Below are positions 1 to 9,146 of a DNA stretch of 64,000 nucleotides, in pieces. Within the stretch, counting starts at the first letter, position 1, and every line of letters begins with the position of its first letter. The stretch is from Promethearchaeota archaeon (GTDB lineage: Archaea; Asgardarchaeota; Lokiarchaeia; Sigyniarchaeales; SOKP01): contig JAEOTA010000043.1 of assembly GCA_016840085.1 (NCBI GenBank), forward strand, positions 32,488-96,487. The letters are read 5' to 3'. Both the position numbers and the translations under genes were made by a program. The notes under the pieces are model-generated. The model saw nothing but the letters and a program-made list of their open reading frames with translations. It ran no database searches and was not told the origin of the DNA.

Positions 1-129
1 TCTTATTACCGTATCACGAAAATTCCTCTGTATCTTTGTAACATTATACGAAAGTGGGCAAATTACCAAAAAATCCCCCACACATCATGTAAAGCATGCG
101 ATAAAGAATTTTCTTATCCCATTATTTGA
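1..129 (+). CDS. C-terminal end of a gene cut by the window edge
   Basis: Frame 1 is open from the first base to a TGA at 127-129, giving about 42 residues of a protein whose start lies outside the window. The tail carries a single CxxC pair (SCKACDKEF) that could be the last half of a zinc ribbon. Nothing identifies the family. It ends 37 bases before the next gene on the same strand. It could also be a chance open frame, since only 42 codons are visible. Confidence 0.35.
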   Translation, partial: SYYRITKIPLYLCNIIRKWANYQKIPHTSCKACDKEFSYPII

Positions 130-166
130 TGCGCTCCCTCATAGGAACGATGTAAAATTATGCACA

Positions 167-634
167 GTGTCAGAAATTGTAGATAAATTTCCTAAAGGTT
201 TCACTCAAATTCCACGAGATTCCAGTTGGTCCACAATGCCTTATGACATAGCAAAAGATGTGCCATTTCCTCTGTGGTTCGATCCTAATAATGAAATACA
301 CCTCGAACAACACCGATTTTTTATGTATGCCCTTACATTAATCCATCTCTCAGGTAAATATCGAGAAAGTATGGATGATGAGAAAAAAAAAATATTTGAC
401 AATGCTAGAAATTTGTTGGATCGAGGAATTCACAGTTGTCAGCAATGGTGGGCTTCGAAACGCCCCTGGTACAGCCCAGATATGATCCTACGCGGACTTA
501 ATGAAGTATTGATGGCAAGTGTGAATGCAAAACGCAGTATTCCGGAAAATAATCCAGATATTAGAGATGCTATGGAGCTTATAATGAAAGATATGTTAAA
601 AGCTCAAAATAAAATAGTTCTATCATTAATGTGA
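167..634 (+). CDS. Uncharacterised 155-aa protein
   Basis: I do not recognise the family. The product is soluble, mainly helical in appearance and rich in Trp (SSWSTMP, QQWWASKRPW). There is no signal peptide or membrane segment. The start is GTG at 167. The C-terminal 26 or so residues (DAMELIMKDMLKAQNKI) are repeated almost exactly in a remnant at 4097-4231, so this gene, or at least its 3' end, was once duplicated on both sides of the AOR/alcohol dehydrogenase genes. Function unknown. Confidence 0.6.
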   Translation: MSEIVDKFPKGFTQIPRDSSWSTMPYDIAKDVPFPLWFDPNNEIHLEQHRFFMYALTLIHLSGKYRESMDDEKKKIFDNARNLLDRGIHSCQQWWASKRPWYSPDMILRGLNEVLMASVNAKRSIPENNPDIRDAMELIMKDMLKAQNKIVLSLM

Positions 635-704
635 AAAATAAAATAAAAAAGGAAAAAATAAGTTTTTAAAAAGAATTTTTCTAAACCAATATAGTTTCTC
701 AATT

Positions 705-2603
705 TTAGCTTGTTGCACTTATTGGTAATATATCTAACTCTTTCAATTTTTCTTCAGTAGGTCTTCCTGTTTCCCAATCCCAGCCACGAACACTATAATA
801 TTTTTTTAAATTATCTTCTAATTCGAGTTTTACGTTTTTTGTTCTTCCTGATGATAAGACTTTCATATTATGATTTGTCAACCTATCATCTTTCCTTGTA
901 ATTCCTAAATTACAGCTGATTAAACGTTTCACAGTATTTATTCGCGATCCAACTTTCATCAGTGATTTTCTATTATAATTAAATCCAGTAGCAGCATTGA
1001 TATAACCGATAATATGTTCAAGTTTAGGGGTTGCGAAATTACAATTTACTGCTGAATCATCAATAGCTCTAAGATCTTGAAGATTAACAAGTCCCTTTTC
1101 TCGTCCTGTTACATCATATCTATTTTTACCCCTTTTAATACGAAGAAGTGGAATATTAACGGTTCCAGATTCCGCCGCATACCAATCACATTTATTATGA
1201 TTTGCACCAACACATCCAGTCATATAACTTAATGCCTGTCCGGCGAATGCTCGTGGTTCATGCATAGGTATTTCTAATCCTTTTACATGTGCTGCTAATT
1301 CAGGATCTACTTCCAGCTTCTCTGCCATTATTCTCACCCCTTCGGCAAGTATATCCCCAATACCTTCCCTATTAACTATTTTTTCAATAAGTCTACAAAC
1401 AACCTCTCCGTTTCCCCACTTAATATCTTGTATTGGAATATCATTTAAAAATTGCTTTATTTTCTCAATCCCAATATTGTTCTCAACCAAATAAATTAGA
1501 AAAGCAATTGAGACTCCGCAAGAAATAGTATCGATACCAAATTTATTACATAAATGATTGGCAAGAAGTACTGGTTTTGAATCAAAAACACCGCATAAAG
1601 TACCTAGTGCAGCAACAGATTCATATTCTGGTCCATCGCTCTCAATTTCATTCCCATCTATTTCAATAATTGTTGATTTTCCACACTTCAGAGTACAACC
1701 TGCACATCCATAACTAAACATTGGATATTCTTCTGTTAAAGTTTTTGATGTTAAATTCTCGGCAAAAAATTCTGTTTCTGTAAAGTAATATCCTGGTGTA
1801 TCACCATTAACCATGCCTAAATCGAGATACATGTTAGTACCATATAAAGTAAAAAGTAAATTCCCCAAATTTCCCATCGGATTTGCTTCTCTTTCAAGTT
1901 GTGCCTGTTTTCTTAATTCCTTCCCTACTTCATTATCTGCAAGAATAATCTTTTCTTTTCCGTCTACTATTAATGCTTTCAAATTCTTTGAACCCATAAG
2001 AGCCCCTAACCCACATCTCCCTACTGCTCTCCCTTCATCATTTATTATAGCACCATATTTAACAAGGATTTCTCCCCCTGGACCAATACAAGCTATTCGA
2101 ACTTTAGGCTTATTTAATTCATCTTTAATTAATTTTTGAGTTTCGTAACAATCTTTACCATGTAATTTTGAAGCATCTTTAAACTCTACGTTTCCATCGT
2201 GAATATACACATAACTTAATCTATTTGCTTTTCCTAAGAAAACAATAGCATCAAAGCCACTATTTCTTAAAGAGATACAAAACAAACCTCCTGAAGATCC
2301 CTCACCCCAAATCCCAGTTAAAGGTGAGATTCCACTCACGGTATAGCGGCCTGAATTTGGTCGAATGGTGCCTGTTATGGGACCAGTAGCAAAAATTAAA
2401 GGATTAATTTCTGAGTAAGGATTTTCTTTTAATTTAATGTAATCATCTTCTGAGAGCAGATCATACGTTATTTTTGCACTTAATCCAGTCCCTCCTAAAT
2501 ATTCTTGTGCAATTTTAGGGCTTAAATCCTTTATTTCAAAACTTTCTCTGCTTAAATCCACAAAGAGGATTTTTCCATTATAGCCGTATAATTTATCATT
2601 CAT
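705..2603 (-). CDS. Aldehyde ferredoxin oxidoreductase family protein
   Basis: Tungsten-pterin enzyme family that oxidises aldehydes to carboxylic acids with ferredoxin as acceptor (cytoplasmic). At 632 aa it has normal family length. The N-terminal half has the AOR signatures GGTGLSAK (about 37-44) and GRAVGRCGLGALMGSKNLKA (about 191-210). Cys residues in YGCAGCTLKCG (about 299-308) and a later Cys in TGCVGANHNKC (about 465) fit the [4Fe-4S] ligands. It lies 23 bases downstream of an iron alcohol dehydrogenase on the same strand, which suggests an operon linking alcohol, aldehyde and acid. The substrate cannot be read from the sequence. Confidence 0.93.
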   Translation of the reverse strand: MNDKLYGYNGKILFVDLSRESFEIKDLSPKIAQEYLGGTGLSAKITYDLLSEDDYIKLKENPYSEINPLIFATGPITGTIRPNSGRYTVSGISPLTGIWGEGSSGGLFCISLRNSGFDAIVFLGKANRLSYVYIHDGNVEFKDASKLHGKDCYETQKLIKDELNKPKVRIACIGPGGEILVKYGAIINDEGRAVGRCGLGALMGSKNLKALIVDGKEKIILADNEVGKELRKQAQLEREANPMGNLGNLLFTLYGTNMYLDLGMVNGDTPGYYFTETEFFAENLTSKTLTEEYPMFSYGCAGCTLKCGKSTIIEIDGNEIESDGPEYESVAALGTLCGVFDSKPVLLANHLCNKFGIDTISCGVSIAFLIYLVENNIGIEKIKQFLNDIPIQDIKWGNGEVVCRLIEKIVNREGIGDILAEGVRIMAEKLEVDPELAAHVKGLEIPMHEPRAFAGQALSYMTGCVGANHNKCDWYAAESGTVNIPLLRIKRGKNRYDVTGREKGLVNLQDLRAIDDSAVNCNFATPKLEHIIGYINAATGFNYNRKSLMKVGSRINTVKRLISCNLGITRKDDRLTNHNMKVLSSGRTKNVKLELEDNLKKYYSVRGWDWETGRPTEEKLKELDILPISATS

Positions 2604-2626
2604 TTTTTTAAATCACTCCAAATAAT

Positions 2627-3958
2627 TTAAAAATCAATGGTTCTACCATCCCAAGCATATTCAAATATTCTTTTTATAATTTCGCTATCGATATAACGAG
2701 CAACCATGAAAGCTACTGGATCGGTTTCAGCATACTTCACTAGCAGATCTAAATTTTTAAAGTACTCTTTCTCAGTAATAACAGGATTCTTCATTTCTTT
2801 TACGCATACTGGACCATCTAATGAATGTATGAAATCTTTAATAATTTGAAGAAATTCAATAGATAACTTATTATTGTCTTTATCTTTAGTATCAATTCCA
2901 AAAAGTGGACATAAATCTTTCCACCTTTCTGAAATTTTCATTTGGAAAGCAATACTATACTGAAGAAACATCCCAACACAAAGTCCATGATGAACATTGA
3001 GTACTTTCCCTAAACTATGGCCTAAGGCATGATCAATTCCAACACGAGAATGAATAAATCCAAGTCCTGCCATCAGTGCTGCTATTTGCATTCGTGATCG
3101 TGCTTCTATATCTTTAGCTCCATATTTATATGCACGAGGTAAATACTTCACTATTTGTTTAATAGCATAGGTATTCATGGCATCGGAAAATGGAGTTCCT
3201 ATAGTCGATACATAAGATCCTACTGCATGAGCTAATGCGTCAAGTCCTGTAGCCATTGTTAAAAAAGGCGGCATATCTTTTACAAAATCAGTAATTAATA
3301 TTGCAAAATCAGGAATCAACTCTGGATGAGAGACAGTAAATTTTTTCGGCGGATTAAAACGTGTATCAGTTAACATCGAAGCGAGAGTAGCTTCAGATCC
3401 AGTTCCAGATGTTGTCGGAATAGCAATAAAATATTTAAGTTTTTTGCGTAAACCAAGAGGTTCTAAAGCTGCAACATTAAATAGATCCATTTCAGGTCTC
3501 TCGTATCTAACCATTAAACCTTTCGTACTGTCAAGTACACTCCCTCCACCAATCGCTATAAATATTTTAGGTTTAAAATCTTCACATATTTTAAATGCTT
3601 CATCAATAGTAGCGAAAGGTCCCTCTGGCTTCACTCCAGCCCATACTTTTGACTCTATATTTATTTTATTTAACATATTACTAATTTGATTACCATATTT
3701 TTCAGTAAAATCATCTGTTATTATTAAAGCTCTTCTCTCTCCTTCTTCAAGATTACCATTTAAATAATCGATTAGTCGGTTTAATGCTGTCATTCCAAAT
3801 ATAACCTTTGGTGATCGAAAAGAAGTCAATATTCCTGAAAGTGCTCTCGCTTTCAACATATTCATTAGATTTCTTAAATTCTCATTAATTTGCTGAGTCG
3901 CTGGCTCAGGTACTTGTTCAGACGCTTGTTCAGTTTTATTTTCCAAAAAACCACCCAT
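2627..3958 (-). CDS. Iron-containing alcohol dehydrogenase (group III)
   Basis: NAD(P)-dependent metal alcohol dehydrogenase family, interconverting alcohols and aldehydes. The nucleotide-binding GGGSVLDSTKG lies at about 137-147. Metal ligands are expected in GLDALAHAVGS and in HALGHSLGKVLNVHHG, both present. The length of 443 aa includes an N-terminal extension of about 45 residues, rich in Glu/Gln/Pro, before the domain. First gene of a two-gene unit with the AOR; the pair would run fermentation in reverse or detoxify aldehydes. It could also act on 1,3-propanediol- or hydroxyacid-type substrates. Confidence 0.92.
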   Translation of the reverse strand: MGGFLENKTEQASEQVPEPATQQINENLRNLMNMLKARALSGILTSFRSPKVIFGMTALNRLIDYLNGNLEEGERRALIITDDFTEKYGNQISNMLNKINIESKVWAGVKPEGPFATIDEAFKICEDFKPKIFIAIGGGSVLDSTKGLMVRYERPEMDLFNVAALEPLGLRKKLKYFIAIPTTSGTGSEATLASMLTDTRFNPPKKFTVSHPELIPDFAILITDFVKDMPPFLTMATGLDALAHAVGSYVSTIGTPFSDAMNTYAIKQIVKYLPRAYKYGAKDIEARSRMQIAALMAGLGFIHSRVGIDHALGHSLGKVLNVHHGLCVGMFLQYSIAFQMKISERWKDLCPLFGIDTKDKDNNKLSIEFLQIIKDFIHSLDGPVCVKEMKNPVITEKEYFKNLDLLVKYAETDPVAFMVARYIDSEIIKRIFEYAWDGRTIDF

Positions 3959-4096
3959 TTATATTTTAATATAATTTTTGATAAAATATTATTAAATAAG
4001 TTAAACCTTCTTAATAAATCTTAATTCATTTTAAAGCTGATTATTAAATTGATTATGATTGTGAAGACTAAACCTAGTTTTCTTGAAAATAATTAA

Positions 4097-4231
4097 GACA
4101 TAATTAATTCTGGATTAAAAGATGCGATGGAGCTTATTATGGAAGATATGCAAAAGGCACAGAATAAAATAATCTTATCACTGGAATTAATTGTATTTCT
4201 AATTCTAGTATCAATAAAATTAAAAAAATAA
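4097..4231 (+). pseudogene. Remnant paralogous to the 3' end of the 155-aa gene
   Basis: Read in frame from 4097, the sequence gives NSGLKDAMELIMEDMQKAQ, then NKIILSLE. This matches NPDIRDAMELIMKDMLKAQ, then NKIVLSLM, at the end of the gene at 167-634. Homology starts near 4106 and stops near 4183; the rest of the frame to TAA at 4229 is low-complexity. No start codon or upstream body remains. It is best read as the leftover of a duplicated gene, or a recombination scar next to the AOR/ADH unit. Confidence 0.7.
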
Positions 4232-4250
4232 GATTAAAAATAATCAAGAT

Positions 4251-4450
4251 TTAATCCTTTTTGAAAATATTACCACACCCGCCACACTTCACATTCTTAG
4301 CATATACCGGAGTACCCTGCTTCAGCAGCATGCTTAAATAGCATTACTTATACTATAGTAAAGTACATTGCTTTTATCGGGCTCCTCATGAAGCTTACGT
4401 GGGTTCTCATTGCCACACTTAGGACATTTAACCCTTTTATACTCAGTCAC
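4251..4450 (-). pseudogene. Frameshifted small zinc-ribbon protein
   Basis: On the minus strand a GTG at 4450, preceded by a good ribosome site (AGGGGA), starts VTEYKRVKCPKCGNENPRK and continues to an in-frame TAA near 4336. In a second frame the sequence continues as QGTPVYAKNVKCGGCGNIFKKD to TAA at 4251. The two halves supply one CxxC each, so together they make one complete zinc ribbon of about 60 residues. The break between them looks like a short insertion or frameshift. A functional programmed frameshift is unlikely but not excluded. Confidence 0.65.
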
Positions 4451-4512
4451 TTTATTCCCCTTAACTCTAAAATAAGATTTTTACATATTTAGTGGGTTTT
4501 ATAAATTTAAAT

Positions 4513-5043
4513 TTAGGTTTTTACTTGGGTTTTTATTATAATCTCTCTCACAATATCATTTATTTTCTTGTTAGTTGTGTCAATAATAATCTCTGCTGCT
4601 GCTTCGTAAGATGGATTTCGAAAATTTAATACTTTTTCAATTTCTATTTTGGGATCTTGTGTATTAATAACAGGTCTAGACTCTTTTCCATCCATCATTA
4701 TTCTTTTATATATTTCTTCTGGTGTCGATTTTAGAAGGACTATAATAAAATTCTCCTTCAAATTATCAATGTTAATTTTATTTAAAACAACTCCACCCCC
4801 ACATGAAATAACGGTTCTTTTTAGCTTAGATGCTTTTATACATGCTAAATTTTCATATTCTCTAAATTTTTGTTCTCCTTCTTCCTTAAAAATTCTTGGA
4901 ATGGATTTACCCGTTTCTTTAACTATAATTTCGTCAGTCTCAATAAATTTATAATCATTTCCAAGCTGTTTAACTATTGCTTTTCCAATAGTTGTTTTTC
5001 CTGTAGCCATAAAACCTATAAGCGCAATAGAATCCTTACTCAT
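4513..5043 (-). CDS. aroK: Shikimate kinase, P-loop (AroK/AroL) type
   Basis: Phosphorylates shikimate at the 3-hydroxyl in the chorismate pathway. The 176-aa product has Walker A GFMATGKTTIG near residues 10-20, the shikimate-binding FKEEGEQKFREYE and SCGGGVVL, and an LID-type segment with GKESRPV. Most archaea use a GHMP-family shikimate kinase instead, so this bacterial-type enzyme is notable. It lies close to aroE and tyrA, but on the opposite strand with a flavin reductase-like gene between. The ATG at 5043 is the natural start. Confidence 0.92.
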   Translation of the reverse strand: MSKDSIALIGFMATGKTTIGKAIVKQLGNDYKFIETDEIIVKETGKSIPRIFKEEGEQKFREYENLACIKASKLKRTVISCGGGVVLNKINIDNLKENFIIVLLKSTPEEIYKRIMMDGKESRPVINTQDPKIEIEKVLNFRNPSYEAAAEIIIDTTNKKINDIVREIIIKTQVKT

Positions 5044-5096
5044 TTTAAAATCAATTTTGTAGTAATAGTAATATTTAGGAATAACTTATCCTCTAA

Positions 5097-5651
5097 CTAT
5101 TCGAATGAAAAGCCATGAGTTCCTAAAATATCTTTTTTTAATTCGATATAAAAACCAGATAAATATGCAAATGAATTAATTTTTTCAGGATCTAGATTAC
5201 CATTTTTAATATAATATGGATCAGTATGTACAGCAACTGCTTCACCAAAATAACATATATGTGAACCTAGTTCAATTCTTTTTATTACTTTGCATTCCAT
5301 ATTCCATGGAAACTCTTTTATCATAGGAACTTTTACTATTGAGGCTTCTTCTTTTGTTAGATTTAATTCATTCCATTTATTAACATCTCTTCCTGAACGT
5401 GTACCACAATAATCCGTTTCTCTTAATTGTTCTATTGTAGGATAATTAATTACGAATTCTCCATGTTCTTCAATTAATTGATAGGAATGACGTTTAGGCT
5501 GTATAGAGATAGCTATAATAGGCGGGTTTAAGCACACTTTGCCAACATATGCTAAAGTTATTAAATTTGCTTCTTCACCAGTTCCTACTGATATAACTGA
5601 GGCGGGCATAGGAAAAGTGGCAATTTTCGGGCTAAGAGAAATTTTGTTCAT
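5097..5651 (-). CDS. Flavin reductase-like (FMN-binding) protein
   Basis: Member of the flavin reductase-like/flavoredoxin family: a small split-barrel FMN protein of about 185 aa. Visible signatures are MPASVISVGT and NLITLAYVGKVCLNPP near the N-terminus, PKRHSYQLI, then FVINYPT and CGTRSGRDVNKW. The ORF track opens at a TTG at 5675, but ATG at 5651 puts the start directly before the conserved domain, so I prefer it. Lies 53 bases upstream of aroK on the same strand; a functional link to aromatic synthesis is not evident. Confidence 0.85.
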   Translation of the reverse strand: MNKISLSPKIATFPMPASVISVGTGEEANLITLAYVGKVCLNPPIIAISIQPKRHSYQLIEEHGEFVINYPTIEQLRETDYCGTRSGRDVNKWNELNLTKEEASIVKVPMIKEFPWNMECKVIKRIELGSHICYFGEAVAVHTDPYYIKNGNLDPEKINSFAYLSGFYIELKKDILGTHGFSFE

Positions 5652-5756
5652 TTTTTTTACTTCTCTATTTTTCAATAAATTGGTTATATAATTATAAATT
5701 GTTTATAATCTTAAAACATATTATTAATTTTTAATTTAATAAGTTAATTACTAAAG

Positions 5757-6626
5757 ATGTCAGCAATAAATTCTATTACAGGTCCTACACTGATCCTTTG
5801 TGTTATTGGACATCCAATCGAACATTCTATGAGTCCGATTATGCATAATGCTGCTATAAAAGATTTAAATCTTAACTATATATATGTTTCATTTAATATT
5901 CTTCCAAAAAATTTAAGAAATGCAGTAAAAGGCTTTAAAGCTTTAAATATTAAGGGAATAAATGTCACTCTTCCTTTTAAACAGAGAATTATGAAATATT
6001 TAGACGAAATTGATCCTTTAGCACAAAAAATTGGGGCAGTTAATACAATAAAAAATGATGACGGCTTTTTGAGAGCAAAGAACACAGATGGAATAGGAGC
6101 AAAGATGGCCTTATTAGAGGCAGGATACGATTTTTCTAATAAAAACATCTTGATATTAGGAGCTGGGGGAGCTGCAAGAGCGCTTTCATTTATTTTAGCT
6201 GAAAATGCGAATAAAATAGTTATAGTAAATAGAACTGAAAAAAGAGCCTTAAAGTTAGCAACCGAACTAAAAAAGTCTTATGGATTGAATTTCGAAGGAA
6301 AGAATTTCAGTAATAAAATTTTGGAGGAAGAGATTAAAAAAGCTGATATCTTAATCAATACGATTCCTACTGGTATGTATCCTAAAATAAATGAATCACC
6401 TATCTCTTCAGAGATTTTACATGAAAGTTTGATAGTTTTTGATGTAATATATAATCCTCTTGAAACTAAATTAATAAAGAATGCAATAGAAAAAGGTTGT
6501 AAAACGCTAGGAGGTTTGGATATGTTAGTAAATCAAGGAGCATTAGCATTTGAATGGTGGACGAATTTAAAACCAAATAGAGGAATTATGAAAAATAAAG
6601 TAATTGAATATTTAGGGTTAAAATGA
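5757..6626 (+). CDS. aroE: Shikimate dehydrogenase
   Basis: Reduces 3-dehydroshikimate to shikimate with NADPH. Full length at 289 aa. The substrate-binding EHSMSPIMHN (about 22-31), catalytic Lys in INVTLPFKQ, Asp in KNTDGIGA, dinucleotide fold GAGGAARALS and the NADP-type NRTEKRA are all present. It overlaps tyrA by four bases (ATGA), so the two are surely co-translated. Divergent from the aroK side, with about 105 bases between this gene and the flavin reductase-like gene holding both promoters. Confidence 0.95.
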   Translation: MSAINSITGPTLILCVIGHPIEHSMSPIMHNAAIKDLNLNYIYVSFNILPKNLRNAVKGFKALNIKGINVTLPFKQRIMKYLDEIDPLAQKIGAVNTIKNDDGFLRAKNTDGIGAKMALLEAGYDFSNKNILILGAGGAARALSFILAENANKIVIVNRTEKRALKLATELKKSYGLNFEGKNFSNKILEEEIKKADILINTIPTGMYPKINESPISSEILHESLIVFDVIYNPLETKLIKNAIEKGCKTLGGLDMLVNQGALAFEWWTNLKPNRGIMKNKVIEYLGLK

Positions 6627-7525
6627 TGTTAGGGAAAAATTTAACAATAATAGGCGGTTCAGGAGGAATGGGCCGCGTTTTTTCAAGATATTTTAAACAG
6701 CATGGCTTTAATGTCACGATAAATGCTCGAAATGCGAAAAAACTGAGACAGATCGCTGAAGACTTAGGGGTAAATTATGAGTTAGATCTCAAAAAAAGTG
6801 TAGAAAATGCTGATATTGTAATGGTTTCAATTCCTATTCACTCAACACCTAAGATGATTGAAAATATAGTCCCATTCATGAAAGAAAATTCTCTAATTTT
6901 TGATATAACATCAATCAAAAGAGAAACTTATAGAGTGTTAAATATAGCTCATAATAAATTCCATATAAACTGCTTATCTCTTCATCCTATGTTTGGTCCT
7001 GGTATTAAGAATTTTAAAAATTACACACTTATTGTTTTAAGAGTTGGAGGTACAAAACACTACAATGAAACTGTCGAAGAATTTTTGGATTTGTTTAAAT
7101 CAGATGGACTAGTTATAACTGAAACTACACTAGAAGTCCATGATAAGCATATTGCATTAACCCTAGGGGTACCGCATATGTTAAACATCCTTTTCTTGAA
7201 TTTATTAAAAAGAACTAATGAATCTTTATCTGAATTAACAAGATATACTGGTACAACATTCTTACTACAAAAAGTCTTCGCTGAAAGTATTATCCAAAGA
7301 GAAATGGAAATGTTTGGCGAAATTCAAATAGAAAATCAAGATTTTTATACTATCTTAGAATTATTTGAGAATTTAATTAAAGAATATAAAAATATAATTA
7401 AAACAAAAGATTTAAAGAGATTCTCCAATATTTTTTCTCAGGGACTGGAATATTCTAAAAAAGATATTCATTTTGAGAATTCATACAAATACTTCTATAA
7501 ATTTATGAAAATCTTAAAAGAATAA
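6623..7525 (+). CDS. tyrA: Prephenate dehydrogenase
   Basis: Oxidative decarboxylation of prephenate towards tyrosine. The Rossmann motif IIGGSGGMGRVFSRYF is at the N-terminus; DIVMVSIPIHSTPKMIE, DITSIKRE and HPMFGPG follow in family order. At 300 aa there is no fused chorismate mutase or ACT domain. The start ATG at 6623 overlaps the aroE stop. An arogenate-specific activity cannot be excluded from sequence alone. Confidence 0.9.
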   Translation: MMLGKNLTIIGGSGGMGRVFSRYFKQHGFNVTINARNAKKLRQIAEDLGVNYELDLKKSVENADIVMVSIPIHSTPKMIENIVPFMKENSLIFDITSIKRETYRVLNIAHNKFHINCLSLHPMFGPGIKNFKNYTLIVLRVGGTKHYNETVEEFLDLFKSDGLVITETTLEVHDKHIALTLGVPHMLNILFLNLLKRTNESLSELTRYTGTTFLLQKVFAESIIQREMEMFGEIQIENQDFYTILELFENLIKEYKNIIKTKDLKRFSNIFSQGLEYSKKDIHFENSYKYFYKFMKILKE

Positions 7526-7547
7526 AAAGAATAAAAAATTGTTAAAT

Positions 7548-7931
7548 TTATTCAGTACTGCTTCCACATAAGGGACAAAACTTAGCATTTTCTCTTTGAT
7601 TCAGCTCAACTCCACAGTTAAAACAGAATTTTGCCTTTTCCTCAACTAACTGCGTTTTTGCTATAGGTTTCTGATTCTCAATTTGAGTGGAAGTGCTAAT
7701 TAATTGATAATTTGAATTTGATTGAGTAATAGTCATTTGACGTGGTTCACAAACATGATTACAATTTGTACAACGGTTTTGTGGTTTATCCAAATAAATC
7801 GCAACATAAATTAATAATCCAAGACCGCCTGTAAATATAGCTAAAATTATTGCTAAACCGATTCTAAAATCCTCTTTTTTAGTGGAAACATTCATTTTAC
7901 AGTGAGGACAATACATCACAGACATAGACAT
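7548..7931 (-). CDS. Zinc-ribbon membrane protein, paralogue 1
   Basis: A 127-aa protein with an N-terminal CPHC and CTNC pair (about 8-11 and 54-57) flanking one hydrophobic segment (LAIILAIFTGGLGLLIYVAI), then a Gln/Thr linker and a C-terminal ribbon CFNCGVEL...CPLCGSS. The layout is a split ribbon around a membrane hairpin plus a second cytosolic ribbon. No enzyme motif. It is one of three tandem relatives transcribed together; function unknown. Confidence 0.8.
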   Translation of the reverse strand: MSMSVMYCPHCKMNVSTKKEDFRIGLAIILAIFTGGLGLLIYVAIYLDKPQNRCTNCNHVCEPRQMTITQSNSNYQLISTSTQIENQKPIAKTQLVEEKAKFCFNCGVELNQRENAKFCPLCGSSTE

Positions 7932-8096
7932 TTTTTTACCTCCAATTTTTCTTTTTAAAAACTATTTCTTTTCTTTAATTAAGTAATATAGAAAGAGATA
8001 CAAAAATGATCTTTAGACCAATTTTTAATTTGAGAAAGAATACTAACTAAAGAAATTTGAAGGAGAATGTAATTATAATAAAAAAAAACTATTATT

Positions 8097-8486
8097 TTAG
8101 ACTTTACCACCACAATTTGGACAATATTTTACTCCAGCTTCTAATTTTTCACCACATAATGAGCAAAAACTAGGCATATCTCCTGTTATTTCCTCAGTTA
8201 CCCCAACTGGTGCTGGTGCTGGTGCAGAATAAGCTCCCCTTTGAAGGCTTTGGGGTTGGGATTGATAAGCAAATTGACTCTGCGGTTGAGAGACAGTGAT
8301 TTTAGTTTTGCAATGCACGCAAGTGTTTTCTTCTTTAGAATAATACCAAATTAAATAGATTATCAGACCAATTCCAGCAGTGAAAATCAGCAATACTATT
8401 GCGAGACAAGTGTCAATATCTTGACGAGTTAATAACACATTCTGATTACACCTAGGACAAAAGCCGGTAGGATTAACAGTTGGCAT
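8097..8486 (-). CDS. Zinc-ribbon membrane protein, paralogue 2
   Basis: A 129-aa relative of the neighbouring gene: FCPRCNQNV, one hydrophobic stretch (CLAIVLLIFTAGIGLIIYLI), CVHCKTKI, a Ser/Gln/Pro/Ala-rich linker, then FCSLCGEKLEAGVKYCPNCGG. The TAGIGLLIYL-type membrane core and the ribbon spacing match paralogue 1, which supports tandem duplication. 165 bases separate it from paralogue 1, enough for its own promoter. Function unknown. Confidence 0.8.
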   Translation of the reverse strand: MPTVNPTGFCPRCNQNVLLTRQDIDTCLAIVLLIFTAGIGLIIYLIWYYSKEENTCVHCKTKITVSQPQSQFAYQSQPQSLQRGAYSAPAPAPVGVTEEITGDMPSFCSLCGEKLEAGVKYCPNCGGKV

Positions 8487-8560
8487 TTCTTAACCTTATT
8501 TTATAATAATTATATTGTTGTTATAATTAAGATAAAGAATGATAGTATTCATATATATTT

Positions 8561-8956
8561 TTATTCTTTAAGATTAACCCCACAACTCGGACAAATTTCG
8601 TCTTGTGCATTAATTTCCTGTTGACAGTATTGACAATGCAGTTTGTTAGCATCTTTTTCTTTTTTTTCTTGTTCTATTGTTTGAAGAATTCGGGTAATTT
8701 GGGCTTTAGGTTCAGGAATTTCTTCGCGTGAATTGTAAAAATCTAATTGATTTTGGCAAAAAGGGCAAACTGTCTTTTTTGAAATAATATAACGATAAAT
8801 TAAAAAAGGAATAAGAGCAAATCCTAATGATGCAAAAATGCAAAGAATCCATATATTAAGATACATACCTTCAATTGCTTTTCTTTTTGGATTTTCAATT
8901 TCTCTCTCACAATTATCGCAATATGCGAATGTCTGACTTTTTTCCATCTCTCTCAT
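8561..8956 (-). CDS. Zinc-ribbon membrane protein, paralogue 3
   Basis: A 131-aa, more diverged member of the tandem trio: YCDNCEREI, one or two hydrophobic stretches (about 32-53), CPFCQNQL, a charged and probably helical segment (LQTIEQEKKEKDANK), then CQYCQQEI...CPSCGVNL. The start could be either of two in-frame ATGs (MREME or MEKSQ). As the 5'-most gene on the minus strand it is the likely start of the cluster. Confidence 0.75.
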   Translation of the reverse strand: MREMEKSQTFAYCDNCEREIENPKRKAIEGMYLNIWILCIFASLGFALIPFLIYRYIISKKTVCPFCQNQLDFYNSREEIPEPKAQITRILQTIEQEKKEKDANKLHCQYCQQEINAQDEICPSCGVNLKE

Positions 8957-9146
8957 TTTAAATAAGATTACACAATCATTTTAATTTTTGTGGTAAAGTT
9001 TTTTCATTCTATTACTTGATAAAATATTATATTTCAATTTGTTAAAAAATTAATAAAATAAGTTCATTAAAAATAAAATCAATATGTCCTTATTGATTTA
9101 TAATCTATAGGATTTCAATTTTGAAAGCTAATTGTTTTGAATTAAT

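Noticed and set aside
3959-4512. Search for a tRNA or small RNA in the long gaps (also 15091-15244, 49631-49814, 57546-57826)
   Set aside because: No cloverleaf with TTCGA-type loop or GC-rich stem was visible by eye; a covariance search would be needed to be sure.
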